This document shows positions 42,281 to 55,682 of a stretch of 64,000 nt of DNA, one piece after another. Below the pieces are notes generated by a model. That model saw nothing but the letters and a program-made list of their open reading frames with translations. It made no database searches and was not told the DNA's origin. Position numbers and translations under genes: made by a program. Within the stretch, counting starts at the first letter, position 1, and every line of letters starts with the position of its first letter. Origin of the DNA: Scleroderma bovista (Eukaryota; Basidiomycota; Agaricomycetes; Boletales; Sclerodermataceae); the NCBI GenBank assembly GCA_037178675.1, contig JAYMGJ010000440.1:118319-182318 (forward strand). Reading direction: 5' to 3'.

Positions 42281-44480
42281 GTACGCACCAGTATGGGCAA
42301 CTATGAACGGGCGAGGACTGATTCATGTTCGCCTCCACCTATCTGTGCTCTGTGTGCACCTTTTGTACACGATTTCGAGCTGACGACACAGGTCAAATAC
42401 AGGCTGGCTCGTACAGGATAAATCGCCGTTGCAGTGGAGTATATGCACAGACCACGAAATGCGGGCAAAGCAACGGGAGCTACATTGGGGACAGAAATGC
42501 TACTCATGCCATTGGTCATTGGTCATTAGTTATTCATGCTGCAAGACGATGAGTAAATATATGCATATATTCAAAGCGACAACTGACCTTCATGGGTCAA
42601 TTCCCGGTGTTGTCGAAGTGTCTGCATCTCTCAGATCAGGTAATGTACATCCAAGGGAGATCTTATCACTAACCTCAAATGCTGGGGACTTGCACAGAGA
42701 TAAGTGTATCCTCAGGTAAGAATCCTGACCTGTTCGAGAGGGGAGACGAAGGGGAAACGAAGAAAAGATGTGTTATAGCGGAGATTGAATTGGGCGCGCT
42801 GATAACGTCACATCATAATGAATTCAGGGCAGGCGCAGAAAGATGGTCAGACTATCCAATATCATCTTCCTCATCTGTTCAGGTCATGGATCGATCGATC
42901 AGCGCCGAGCCACCAAGGAACCATTTGGAGGAGGACCAACGACCTCACAAGTGCGCTCCGGGGTGTTCCCAGGTGGCTGCGCGGTGCGTGCGCATTCTAG
43001 GTAAGCCATTTCGCGCTCTCAAACTTGATTGGCATTTCTAGCTTTGAATTTTATTCTTGCGTGTCGCCATCGCCGTCCAGTATGGACGCTCTGAAGTATA
43101 TGTGGGTGACCCAGACGACGCTGGTAAGTCCTGATCTCTTATTCTGCGACTTTGAGGCATATGCTGACTCCCTGCAGGTAGCTGCACTGCTTCGCCACTG
43201 TTAGTCGTGCCACCCACACTGCTGTCGCCTCCGTTTCGTTCGTCGTCACTGCTGCCAACTGTCTTGCTCTCGACAATCATGGCAATCGGCACATTAGCGC
43301 TCTCAGCTTGTCTGAATGCAAACATTTGACCCCCAGCGGCTCAACTGGCACGTTCCGTGGTGTGTAGATATCGCCTGACTCATTTCCGTTGACTAGGAGG
43401 CTCGGACACCGCGATTTCGCACAAATTAGGTGAGTATTGCATCCACGTGGCTCCCGCTGCAGTTCAACATGGCTTTACGCTGTCTCGCAGATCTAGTCTT
43501 CCATGTCGATGTCGACGCCTAACAATCCAGTGTGAACGCTCTGAAGGAGTTGTAAGATAACGCAGGTGAGTCATCATCACGCAATCTCTGGTGTTGGCAG
43601 AGGCGTCAACTCCAGTGCAGCTGGCTGCATTCCGTCTACTCGAACATCGACAGCCTGGCAGTATGACGACGTCAACAATGGCCATGTCCAGCGACGTATT
43701 GACGGCATGACCCCCTCCAGCAACCAGTGCTGCTACAGCGACTGCTCACCCCACCACCAACAACAAGGACAACGCCCACTGGCAGCGCGCAGAGGTACGA
43801 TATGGAACATCATGGCGGCGCTGACAATGACACTCGAACACCCATCTGCAGCCTACAGAGGTGTGGCGACGCCTGTCTATAGCCACCTCCACTTCTACTA
43901 TCAACAACGATGACGACGTCCACATACAGTCCACAGAGGCACACTGACAACGACGGCACCCACATGCGCAAACGACGACCACACCAGACGCAAGCTGATC
44001 AGCGCGCGAGACGTCGCGCATCGATCAGCCTGCACCTTTTGTCAGCGACGCGCACCCGGCAGCCCACTGGGGCACATTGACGACAACACTGACGACCACC
44101 TGCAGCACGCAGAGCCACAACAACAACAACGACGCCTGCAACACGTAGCACCAATGACGAGCAGTGGGGGAACAATTGGAATAATATTGACTACGTAGTT
44201 TATTGATTCGTGTCCTACAACCACTACATGAGCAACTCAAAGTACCCTCATTGGTATACTCTCAAGACCCCGGACAATCTGGCGGGTACGGGTCAACCAC
44301 GGGCTGGCCCTCGGACATGCAAACTAGACGTGCGAGGTTTGATAGGCTGCGATCAATGGTATTGAATATGTGCAACTCTCGGGCTACTTCAAAAGTACAT
44401 GGAAGGAACATGATAACCTACTAGGCTGGCCAGCACTCGCAAGGCCTGGCGCGGATGTGGCGAATGCTGGCTAGGGTGGA
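42281..44480. other. Gene-free region with degenerate repeats
   Basis: No family is recognisable on either strand. From about 43040 to 44160 short words such as GCAGRGG, GCTCTGAAG and CTGCAGC recur at irregular spacing among CACCAC/GACGAC tracts, suggesting a decayed minisatellite. Confidence 0.45.
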
Positions 44481-44696
44481 ATGGATCTAACTAGAGCTGG
44501 CGAGGGTGTAATAGATCTATTCAATCGAGTCTTGTCCACCAGGACTCCCGGATTATTCCGGTGCGCGCTAGGTCTTGCTAGGTTCTGCCTCTTTTGCGGC
44601 GGGACATATGTTCTCGGAGTTGTGATCCAGTCTCAGATCTTCTCAGCGCTCTCACGATGTGTGCAGTCGCCGACAGCTGTGTTACACCACCCTAGC

Positions 44697-47204
44697 ATGA
44701 CTTCTCAAAGCTTTCATTCTGTTCCTCACCAATCGCCTTCCCCAACCACAGGAAATAACGATGTTCTCGGGGAGTCTCCCACTACCTGCGGCCCTCCAAA
44801 GAGGTTTACTACTCCTATCAAGAAGAGCAGCCAGCTTGACAGACAATTCTCGACTTTGACCCGCTATCGTGACCCTACTCTGAATGCAATCACAGAACAG
44901 ATGACTAGTTGCGTAGTGGGTCCAATGCCCGTCGCCGATTTTCTGGAAACGTTCCTTCCTACTTCACTCATCCCGCGCTACAAACTTTCAACCGCAGGTG
45001 GCTTCCAACCAGGAGCCTTCAAGACATGCATTGGTGCCGAAGATGAGTTGGGCATGTACAAGCCATTTGTGAGTAATGCTCTGGCAAACTTCTTCGCCAT
45101 CCGATTTATTTGTGTCGCTTAAGATCACGGCCATGAAGCCTTTTGCCCGACAGCTTCACTTTGTGGACACGCATGCACAAGGAGATTCGGAGAACGGATA
45201 TACCTTTACAATCAAACCCGACATCTCTGTATACTCTGGACCTTCTACCACTAAACCTACCAATTGTGATGTAGAACTAATCAATATGCATGTCGAGTTC
45301 AAGCGGTACCCCTGGGATGATCCATTCCTCCCACACTCGGCATACAAACAGGAGAAGCGGGAGGAGTTATGCTTCGTTCTATCCGGCCGTAACCAACAAA
45401 ATACGTTAGGACAAATCGGAGCCTATGCTGCAGCCCAGCTGGGTTCGCAGTTTCGTACGCACTGCTTCTCGATTTTTATTATGTATGATTTTGCCCGCAT
45501 AATCCGATGGGATAGGGAAGGTGCTATTGCCACGGCGCCCATCTACTACGACACTGACGCATCACTCGTGGAATTCTTTTCTCGATTCTCGCAAGCACCT
45601 CCTACACTACGTGGCATTGACACGTCTGTGTCTGTTGCTCCCAGTCGCAAAGCTGCCCTTGCAAGGACCAGACTGAATTTGCCCTTGAAGATCGCCATGT
45701 TCATGACTAGCATCCCAGGAAGTGGGGGGAACTCGATGACAATTATTTTTCCCCGCTGTGAAGCCTCCCCTACCACCCCTGCCTGTCGCGGCACACGCGC
45801 TTGTCCTGCATATGACCTTGCAGGGGACCGGGTCGTGTTTTTCAAAGACTCGTGGCGCATCAAGGCCGATGATATTCTTCCCGAAGGTCAAATTTACGCA
45901 CAACTCAATGCTCAAAATGTTCCCCATGTCCCTGTCTGTCTAGCGTCTGGTGACGTGGACTCTTTGCCTGAGCAACAACCGCAGACATCTCGATTCTCAA
46001 CGGCTGACTGGGCTTGTCAACAACGACTTGTAATCACCGCTCACGTCCATTCCCGGCATCTCCTCAATATTGTAGGAAAAGGCCTGACCAACTTCTCTTG
46101 CACCCGCGAGCTGGTGCAAGCGGTGCACGATGCCCTTGTTGGTGAGTCAATACTGGCCCCATAATATAACTAAAATGGATGACATGCTACTTCCCATCCT
46201 TAGCCCATCAGGGTGCGTATAAAGTGGGGTTCCTTCATCGGGACCTTAGTCCCGGGAACATTGTAATTTATGAGGGCTGTGGTTACCTGATCGACTGGGA
46301 TATGGCGAAGCCCATCCGAGTAGTTACCCCTCGTCGGATGACACGCACAGTATGTGTTCTTTGCTCTCCATAACTCCTCGCCGACAAACTCCATCAGGGC
46401 ACCTGGCAATTTATGTCCGCACACCTCGTCGAGAATAGGGGGGCAATTCATACATTTCGGGACGATCTAGAGTCCTCATTTTGGGTTATATTATGGACCA
46501 TCACCATGTATTGTGAAACATCATTATCTGTCGAGGCGCGCAGCGAGTTTATTCGGTGAACCTTCGAATTGGGCGGGCATGAAAAGCGTAGTGTGCTTTT
46601 GTCGCAGCTCGTATTCAAGGCGACTTCTAACTCCTCGCCCGACACCCCAACATCGAACAATGTTGTCCCCATCCCTCCCGACACCTCCTGTTATTCATCC
46701 GATGTGTTAACGGATCATGGCCTCTCTTTGTACGCCTCCAACGAACCCACTCCCGACAGCGACAACCTCCAGCAGCCTATCCTCTTTCCTAAACAGCCGA
46801 TGCTACACCAGCTGCTCAAGGACTTGGCGGATCTCTTTGGGGCACTCTACTGGACGCCCTCCCCGTCGGACCTGTGGGTTGTAGATTATGCAGCTAGTCG
46901 CCCAAAGGGTGACCCTATACGAGACCGCTTGAAAACTCTCTCAGCATACCGTCATCAGCAATCCATCTCCAGACTTCAAGACCACCAGTATGTTATTAAC
47001 TATTTAGCGGACCACCTAAACCTTGAAACTTGGCCTACGGACGATAAGGCTGTACCCCAAGAAATCACAGTGATGGAATATGATGTTGCGGAGAAACCGG
47101 ACAAGGCTGTGGTCCTGCAATCCAAGCATATATGTGAGCTTGTGGAAGAGGTTGAAAGGCAGCGTAAGAAAGCAAGGCTTGCTGGTGGTCACAACAAGGT
47201 GTAG
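44697..47204 (+). CDS. FunK1-type fungal protein kinase, with one in-frame TGA
   Basis: Exons 44697-45068, 45124-46141, 46204-46349 and 46398-47204 join in frame with GT-AG introns of 48-62 nt. Conserved FunK1 features are V-E-F-K-R (about 45295), Y-D-F-A-R-I-I-R-W-D-R, H-R-D-L-S-P-G-N (46235-46260), L-I-D-W-D-M-A-K and G-T-W-Q-F-M-S-A. The D-D-L-E-S-S-F-W-V stretch follows, then a C-terminal G-G-H-E-K-R-S-V-L-L-S. FunK1 kinases are an expanded Agaricomycete family of unknown targets. In the last exon a TGA at 46557-46559 lies between R and T-F-E. No splice pattern I tried removes it while keeping the frame, so this copy is either a pseudogene or makes a shortened protein. The start was chosen as the first Met before a Ser-rich N-terminus. 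Confidence 0.85.
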
Positions 47205-48051
47205 CCTAGCACTTCGTCCGGCTCGTGATGTTATTACCTGCGTCGCCCATCAGTATCAACATTACATCCTACATGACTTCGCTGAAAGTATTCGAGTGAC
47301 AGTGCCCCAGAGGCTTAATAGGTTGCTTGCGCTGATTGTCCAAATAAGCTTTTATAATGACACCCACAACTTTCAAGCTTTACGGACTATCTTCATTTCG
47401 ACATACATAAAGGCTGTAATGTGGCGTGGAAATGACTGGTATCACCGTTCTGATTGTGGACGTTTCATTTTGTTGCTGAGTCCGCCCCTTCCAGCACGTC
47501 GAAATCAAGATCGGTCGATAAAATATTGAGCCGAGGGGATCAGTGGTTTGACTCACGTTCTCCCCCTCATTTGTTTTCACACTGACGACAACTTGATTTG
47601 GCGGTGTCGTGGACACAATTCTGGGAGAAGTCGGTGTGGATCCTTCCGTATGTATCATCGCTCCTCCTCCTTCAATAGGTACAGCAACCAACCTTGTTTG
47701 AGAACTGCATGCAGTCCCAACCCCACTGATCCCCCCTTTGCCTAGTACAATTCCCTCTACTTCGAGCCCTACCTCCCAGGTACCTTCTAGTATGTTTTGT
47801 AAGTCGACTTATCTATGTTCTCTCTCATGCTGATTGCCACCACCTCCTCAATGGCAACAGCGACGATGACAACAGCCACCCCACCTACACTATCACCGAC
47901 GACGTCGATGTGATGGCCAACTTGGACTTGCTGTTGTGAAGGTACGAGTAGCACCTGGGTAAGGGCACACATGTATATTCTATAGACAAACAAAGTGTAG
48001 TATGGGACAGAAAAATTCAAGCTATTAGTGTTGGTATACATGGTATATGAG
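47205..48051. other. FunK1 downstream region with a small Ulp1-like echo
   Basis: No intact gene. Positions 47565-47645 read D-D-N-L-I-W-R and, one frame over, W-T-Q-F-W-E-K-S-V-W-I-L-P. This closely parallels 38770-38840 of the Ulp1 protease gene. Part of 47265-47470 recurs in diverged form at 50400-50700. Confidence 0.55.
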
Positions 48052-48794
48052 CTATGGACGTGAATATGAGATAATTGAGGCAGAAAAGAAATGTCCTACT
48101 GCCGCTGTCAATTTCTGCCAAATATACTGACGAATGCCTTGCAGTAAATCACCCCGATACATGATGGTATAAGGCAGATTGAAGTCTGCCATCCAATCTG
48201 AGATAAAATCGCCCTGGAAGGGGATCCGTGGATCCCAGTTAGGCCAGTCACCAAAGGGAAATGTAGGAAATGCGGCCACAAAAGACATCCAAAAAAATTC
48301 GCACATTAGAATCTGATTCGCTGTGCCCTCCGAATCCTGACTCTGCACCAAACACATCTGAATGTTCTGTGAGAGCGTTCGCCATGCTTCTCCATCTAGA
48401 GGATCAAAATTTGAGGGAAGGGGCAAAAACGGGAACATGTCCTGAGGATGAAGTCATCAGTGAGACGATAAACTAATATAGCTGGAAGAGGTCTCACCAG
48501 CGATAATCCCAGAATAGAATTACTTTGGGGTGCTTGTAACCGCATGCCCTCCACTTCTTTGATAACCGGGGCAAACTGATAGAACTCATCGGGAAGCTTT
48601 ATATAAACTTGAATAGGCTAAGTGCGTGTCAGTTAATAGGTGGTCAACAATTGGTTGGACATCTGTCAACGTACAATCGCTTGAGGGAAAACCTCCGCAT
48701 GGACACTTCCACGAAAATAAACTGATAGAGAAAGAGGAATGAGTTGGAAACCATCGGCAGTTTGCACAGAATTAACAGCAACAACAGTTGTCAT
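48052..48794 (-). CDS. Three-exon gene of unknown function, 209 aa
   Basis: Exons 48794-48675, 48617-48498 and 48441-48052 are all in phase 0, with introns of 56-57 nt and GT-AG borders. The first two exons are exactly 120 nt each. The protein has no Cys-rich motif, signal peptide or clear membrane helix and contains aromatic-rich patches (F-P-F-G-D-W-P-N-W-D-P). I do not recognise the family. A clean structure with no stops suggests a real gene, perhaps transposon-associated given its surroundings. Confidence 0.55.
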
Positions 48795-50399
48795 TGTCCA
48801 AGGATCACACTTTCAAGGGTGGAGTACAGCGTTAAGAAAATACGGAGAACTTTGGCGGAAAAGGTCAGGTGACTCATTTTCATGTTACTCGATGAGCGTC
48901 CTGACCCATTAGTACTGTTTTGGATGGTACTTTCTGCCCTTGTATGAAGTTCGAAGTAGCTATTTAAGGAATTGGCTCTTTAGAGCCCTCCGGAAAGCCT
49001 ACAAAGTCTGCAGAAATGTGTCTAAACATTTCATGGGTTTGCTTGTCTCGTAAGTACCCTCTGTTTCTCACGGCTGACCAACACAGTATATGGCCAACAT
49101 CACGCACAAAAACATCGCGCAAGGGATATGAAGGGACAATTCTATGGGAGCGCGATCTGCCAGTCTTTGTGGACGAAGAAATGGCACGGCAAGTGTCAGA
49201 GCATGCCCCAACGAGTTGAGAACGCAAACTCACCGCATACGAGCGAAATAGAGCCATGCAAGCCTTCTGTCCGATGGAGAAAGGTCAGCGCGGGTGATAT
49301 CAGTGTATACGTACCATTCAACGCTCTGATCGTGGGCCCGAGCTGACGGATCATCTACGAGTCGAGAGCACGGGCAAGAAGATTGTGGTGAGTACGGACG
49401 GTGGAATGACCAGTGATGGTGACAGCGGATGAGGTAGCAGCATGGACAGTACAACCAGCAGCGGTGGCATTGACTCCACAGGACGTGGCTGGCTGCAGAG
49501 TCAGCACACGCGTCAGACTGAGAGATTGCAATGTAACAGCTTACCCGTGTCACCCAAGCCATCGAACGACAGGCTCAGAGCAAGTCAATGAGGTGCCACT
49601 GGGTGCAGAGAGTCAGCATATGCTGAATCATAATGATGGGCGAATGGGGGCTGGCAACTTATCTTTGTCGTCAAGATCCCCTGTCAAACTCACTAATCGC
49701 CTGGGCGAGGCTGGAGGCGCTGATGCGGCTGAATCGAATTGAAGCTAGCAAGGTTAAAGAGGTTCGGCAAGGCGAGAGCACTCACCAAAAGATATAGGAT
49801 GGATCCGAGCCTCACGACGCCGTCACGTTACGTTGACATAGTTGTTTATCAGTGTTGACAGACTTATGCATCTTCATTGATGGCTACAAGCAAGTTTCGA
49901 CCAGAAGCTCGCATGAGCGCTTTCCTTTAATCTTGGAATGCAGCCAAACAATGGCGCGCACTATACCTTGTTGAAACTTGCTGTAATAAGTATCTGTGGT
50001 CACAAGGTAAGTTCCTCTTTAGTCATGTCATTGACATACGCCGGATTACTACTGATCCTGGGCGCTAAACTCCAATGCATATAGGGATAATGACGACTAC
50101 AACCATCACATGAGGACATGTAGGAGTGGGACAGTAGTAGGTGGAATGTACTCAATCCTCTCGCTTTGACACGTGTAACGGAGTCTGTCAGCGTGCGATG
50201 TTTGGTGGATCTGAAGGACAGTCGGTGCGTTATTATGCTCTACCTCCGTATTATATTACATTTTATTCAAGACTACCTGAAGAGCCTTCTCAAAATGACC
50301 CCTCTCGATCCTCTCCGTCGACGATGGATTTTGTTTGTACTCAAGTACATAGCCGCCCCGGGTCCTGTAAGTGGCCTAGTTTTCTCTTCCTCTAATCCA
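48795..50399. other. Gene-free region
   Basis: Short open frames on both strands (for example 48964-49257 minus and 49128-49346 plus) show no family likeness and overlap each other. No transposon ends were recognised. Confidence 0.4.
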
Positions 50400-50703
50400 A
50401 CTCATCAGCACATCCCAGAGAGGCTCTAAATCCTTTTGTTGATCATCAGACTGGGCTTCTGTAATGACGCCTGTAACTTTCGGTGTGGTTTCTTCATATC
50501 GGCATACAGGGAGACTAGATCTCTAGGCAGAAATGATTGGGTTCACGAACCACTGTGGAGCATCGACCCTTTGGCAACAATCTTAGTTCCCTTTGATTTA
50601 TCTTCATATCGACATACAAGGAGACTGGATTTTTAGGCGGAAATGACTGGGTTCATGAACCTCCCATCGACCTCGTTTTAACAACCATATTAGTTCACAT
50701 TGA
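50400..50703 (+). repeat. Tandem repeat related to the FunK1 3' flank
   Basis: Two units of roughly 110 bp (about 50481-50595 and 50600-50703) share CTTCATATCGRCATACA, GGAGACT and AGGCRGAAATGAYTGGGTTCA. The same words occur once near 47388-47440 downstream of the FunK1 gene. Confidence 0.65.
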
Positions 50704-50886
50704 TTCTCGCCGACTCCATACAGGGTAAGTGTATCGTTTGGACGCCCATCGACATGTGAATTGACGACGACGAACGACAATTCTCATAATAGATCAACCT
50801 GCCTAAACTCCGATGTAGGTACTTGGATCACCCTCGTTCTCTGTCTGAAACCTAGCCCACTTCAACTCTGCTCAATGTCTGACTTA

Positions 50887-53800
50887 GACTCTGATTATAC
50901 TGGTGTGCAGGCGGGAGGGGGGCGTGCAATGTCTCCACCTCCAGCCATAACTCCCACGCGCCTTTGAACATCCATCAAAGCAACTGATCGAGACGGTGGT
51001 CTCATAACCAAAGCGCAACTTTGTCGTACTCGGCAGACCAACCCACTGACATCTGTCAAAGAAGCCGCCAATGCGTCTATCGATGACAATCCATTCCTGA
51101 AATCACCTAAAATTCGATGCGCATCGGAGTTATTTCCCAGGGCGGAAGAGGATGTGTTTTTCAACTGTTCCCAGACGCCTTCAAGAGATATTCCCGCAGC
51201 CGGCTGTTAGAATAGCTTTCCCTATGCGCTATCTTTTCTTTCTGACGCAACATACTCGTTTAGGCACTCAGGATTTACCGACACAGGGAAAGCTCCCTGC
51301 GGATGGAGGGAGAGGCTCTGTGAAGCGCGATGATGGTGCATGCGCTCCACTGGATACTGGAGTCACTAAGACCTCTATCGACTTGACCTCATGCGGCACC
51401 GACCAAGCACCATCGGATGTTCTACCTTCTCTCAGCAACACCTCGAAGATTCGAACCGCAGATATAGCCTTGAACACGGGTCGAGTGTCCTCAGAGGTCC
51501 CGGCTGATATTGCAGCATCATCTTTGGTACCAGAGACCAAGGACAATAGTCTTCCTCTAGCAAAACTTCAGACCAAAACCTGCCAACCTCTGAAGCCGCT
51601 TGTGCCTGCCTCCGCTCTAGACCGGCTGGGCTTCGAACCTGTGGAACCTCCTTGTACTGTTGGTGAGTCATTTCCTTTCTTCGAATGCCCTCCGTCTGAA
51701 TATACTGCAGGACAAATTTGCGGCCCATCAAAATTAGCAAGTGAGGACGCCGCAGCATCATCAACGATACCGGGAGATGTTGCCAATGACCCTACCTTAG
51801 GAAAACCTACGCTTCAATCTCGTCCCACCAAACCCGGGAATGCACCTGCCGCTGCATTGGACCAGTTAGGATTCAAGCCCATGGAACCTCTTTTTCTGGC
51901 AAAGTCGAGTACTGACAACTTAAATCGCTTCACCCCATCGCCTGTTGGCTCGAACCGTCCCACTCTTCGACCTGATAGCCCAGCCGCCTTGCCACAGGAC
52001 GTACACTTCAATGATATCGACCTCCATCCTGACGAGATGTTCGAAGGGACCCATTTCACAGTAGGAAGACCCTCGGACGCCATCAAGGACATGATTCAGG
52101 AGGGCCTAGATCATATCAACGAATATCTTACTGACCTTGCGGCACATACTGGCCAACCACCTCAACAGATTATAGATTGCTTCCTCAAGCAATATGCTCG
52201 ATCGAGCCCCACAAACGACTGGAATCATTATGCGAAGTATTTTACTTACTTCCAACAGCGAGAACTGGAATGTCTCCGAAAGAGTGGAGAATTCTCAGGC
52301 ACCATTGAGGGTACACCGTGTAAGTGCGCGTTGAACAAATGGTAATCATCATACTCTAAGCCATTCACAGCGGTGGAAATCCGCCGAAAGTCCTACAAGT
52401 TATTCAAGAAGGAGTATCCCGAGACTTGGCAAGATATTCTTATCAAATTTGAAGAAAGCACGCAGTATACTGAAACTGGGAAGACCGTGAGCCAACGGCA
52501 ACAGCTGTTCAATAAATCTGTGAAGCGTTTCATACAGTCGGTGAGTTTTTTCATGATGGGTGATGAGCATCTCTAAGTATCATCTAGTTTTCAGCTCTGT
52601 CGAAGGCACATGGTATTGAGGCAGCATTTGTAATGGCAGGAAGTATAGTGAATCAAGATGCTTCCCTAGGGTATGTGTACACCACGCCCGGCGCAGAGGA
52701 TGTAAGTACATACATGTAACCCCTGTATTTGACTGACGTCCGTCTGTTTGAACATAGTTTTTCACGGAGCGCTGCCGTGTCGACAACGATGCAATCATCG
52801 GCCATTTCAAAGCTCATATATAGTAAGTAGGATGCTCTGGCTCTACTTCAAGTTGCAGTCTAATGTTTGCTCGGCGCGGTCAGCAATCGATCGTCCCTAG
52901 CATGTCTTACTGAGGCATTCGACACAGATAAGTCGGACAAAGGCAAAGGAAAGGAACGAGACACCACGACGCAGGATGTTGTTGATTTAACGTCCGACAA
53001 TGATGACCCAGCGCTGGAAAACGGGAGTGAAGAACAAGAGGATCACAGCTTGGTTAAGAAACTTCTGAGCACCATGATCAGTTGGTTATATGGCTTCGTG
53101 CAGTTGATGTCACTGACCAGGTTTCAGAAAGCCATGGCCAGACGTGGGCCTCGGGGAAATTGTTTCCCTGGAAGCAACTCCCGCAGAAGCTTGGTCAGAA
53201 TGCACTAGTCTGTGTAAATTGGCCGGCTGTGTTGTTTCCTGGACAAGAGCGCTCATCACGCAGCAAGCCTAAAGGCATCTCCGACCTCACCATAGTGGAA
53301 TGCACTCAGATTGTCGCCGCGATACGAGACAGTGGACCTCATAAGTTGCATTTCAAGTTTGAGCCATTCAGCAAGTGTGAGGGACCATCATTGTGTTACT
53401 GCTCACGAAAGCTAATCTAGGACTAGTGGACCTCCTTGCCTCCAAGAAACCTGTCATCATTGGCACCCCGCCTTCATCTGAAGCTAAGTTGACGACGGCA
53501 ATGAGAATTTTTTACAATGGCAGGACCGACTACGAAGGCCCAGCACGCCTTTTAAATCCAGCTGCAACTTGAATCAAGAAGCAGATAGGCGGTGGAAAAG
53601 TTACCAAGCCAATGGCCCTGTATAGTGATGACGAAGATGATCGATCTTTGAGCTTGTCCCCGTCCCCTGTTCCAATGAAACTGTGCTCTGCACCGCACAG
53701 GGGAAGAAAGGAATTAATGGACCAAGCAGCCATGGAAAGGGACTCGTCAGTAAGGCCACCGAATCCAAGGCACGGGCGTAAGAAAGTTGCGGTGGTTGTG

Positions 53801-55068
53801 ACAAAGAAGCTACCTAGTGTTATCACGATCAACTCATCTGGGTCGGAAGAAGGCAATGTCGGGGATAAAGGCAAGGAAGTGTCTGTGGACACCACTCCGC
53901 TTAGCCATAGGATCCCAATGTGCTGCACCGTCACAATTCATGGAATACGATCCGCCTGTAACAAGTCAGGAAGACCAGGGCCCGCCTTCCAGAGTGCCTC
54001 AACGCGACGCAGAAGATTCTCGCTGCACGGAACGTAAGTCACTACCATGTCCTAATAGTCATTGACTACCACTGCCGGACTCTAGGTATGGAGTGTGAGG
54101 CTACTCCGGGTGAAGCACGTAAGGATCAGCTGCACATTCATTCCACGACAGAACACGAGTCTCAGCGAGCACGGCCTGAAGTCACGCTTCCTGCGGCTGA
54201 GACTACGAAGAATATTGTAAATCTTGCTGACAACGCCCCACCACGTATGTAATCACAGCTGGCAAGGACGTAGGCTAATTCAATGATAGATCTGCCTATA
54301 CAACATCCTCTCATGCCAGGCCGTCCAAGAGCTCGCCTAGCACGTGGAACTGGCCAGTGGAGTGACCCAGACGAAGCATTCAACCTACGCCGAAGGATAT
54401 ATCCCCCAGATATACCTGTCTGTGATCCTGTTGCCACTAGTTCTCCATCGTCCGTAAGGCTATTAGCCGCTGAGGAAGGTGTTCCTAGGGAAGGCGAGAT
54501 GGTGCCTATCAGGGAACCTCCAGAAGAGGGATTCCAAGGTCAAGCACGCCTGGCACTCCCCCATCATCACTACGAGTCGCAAATGAATAGGGATCGTCAA
54601 TTGCAAGACCAACCGATCCATCTGGGCCCACACGGCCCCCCTTCCGATGGTATGTATGGCGTTGATACTCAGTTTGGCTATGAAAGAATGCCATACCACA
54701 TTGGAATCGATCCTCTGTGGTATGACCCTGGAAGAGGCAGCCACTACAGAGCCTATCCGCAGTACATACTGCCGCCACCATTCGGCCCCCATCATTACCT
54801 AGGCCATCCTAATGAACCACTGCCTCTGCAAGTCGGCGCGATGGGGCGCGGACACCATACCCATCCACCACCCCCCCTCCATGGTCCGCATGCTACTGAA
54901 TATACCCTTCCCGGTGGTGACCGGCGTGAGCCGTCCACTGAGGCCCATCAACAGGCCCCACCTTACAATCAAACACCATCCAGTGCCAAGGCGGGCCTAG
55001 GTCTTCAAGAAGATACCAACCATTCTGCAGAGGTCACTATAACCCGCCCAGAGGACCCAGAGACATAG
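50887..55068 (+). pseudogene. Large multi-exon gene of an unnamed family, several disablements
   Basis: A chain of exons reads in one direction. An N-terminal Ser/Pro part with an internal repeat (S-A-L-D-R-L-G-F-E-P-V-E-P and A-A-L-D-Q-L-G-F-K-P-M-E-P) is followed by exons 52372-52541, 52590-52699, 52758-52824 and 52888 onward. These contain A-F-V-M-A-G-S-I-V-N-Q-D-A-S-L-G, T-T-P-G-A-E-D and F-F-T-E-R-C-R, then K-G-I-S-D-L-T-I-V-E. This order resembles a protein family expanded in Agaricomycetes, function unknown (from memory). A Pro/His-rich C-terminus runs to 55068. In-frame TGA codons near 50966 and 53570 and a frame change near 53060 suggest it is broken. Confidence 0.6.
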
Positions 55069-55682
55069 CGTGACGTTAATAGATAAGTACGTATGCCATT
55101 TCTCAAAATCTCTCTTAGTTGATGCTGGATGCCAAAGATGAGAGTGCAGCAATGACGATCGCATGCTGCCCGTGTTGACATCATTCCTAATATGCTGTGC
55201 CCGCTTGTTTATGCCATTGCTACTTGTACACTAGTGCAATCTCTTCACCTTCAGTTGTGTTTCGTGACTGTGTCCGGTTCTGCCTTTGAAACAGACTCGT
55301 ATGACAATGTAGTAGAAAACATACATGTTGTCACCTCTCGTGTGTAATGTAATGTAAAATATCCTGTCCATGCTAACCCCCCAAGAGGCTCTCCCAGTGG
55401 GGCGCTGAAATCATGCTAGGGTATAACCTCCAAAGAGCCTCTGATGAACCTTACACGGAGGATCGCAGAATGAAGAATGACGCTCGAGCCTATATAACGT
55501 TGAGGGAAAGCATAGGGTGATCCTGTCGGAAGGATCGTCGGGAGGGTCTGAAAATGGATGTGTCTCTATCAGGATTTTGGTGGGTATGACGCCGAGGGAG
55601 GGTGTCTTTCAGATAGGTTTCGTTCTACAAAGAAACTGGGTCTGAAGACTGTGGGAACCTCCTAAAACTGGTGCCTAGGGTG
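55069..55682. other. Gene-free stretch
   Basis: AT-rich 3' flank followed by an inverted pair (AACCCCCCAAGAGGCTCTCC near 55376 and AACCTCCAAAGAGCCTCTG near 55426, direct repeats of about 20 bp). No coding sequence is seen. Confidence 0.45.

Noticed and set aside
48964..49346. Two overlapping frames of 97 and 72 codons
   Set aside because: They overlap on opposite strands, show no family likeness, and neither has supporting splice sites.
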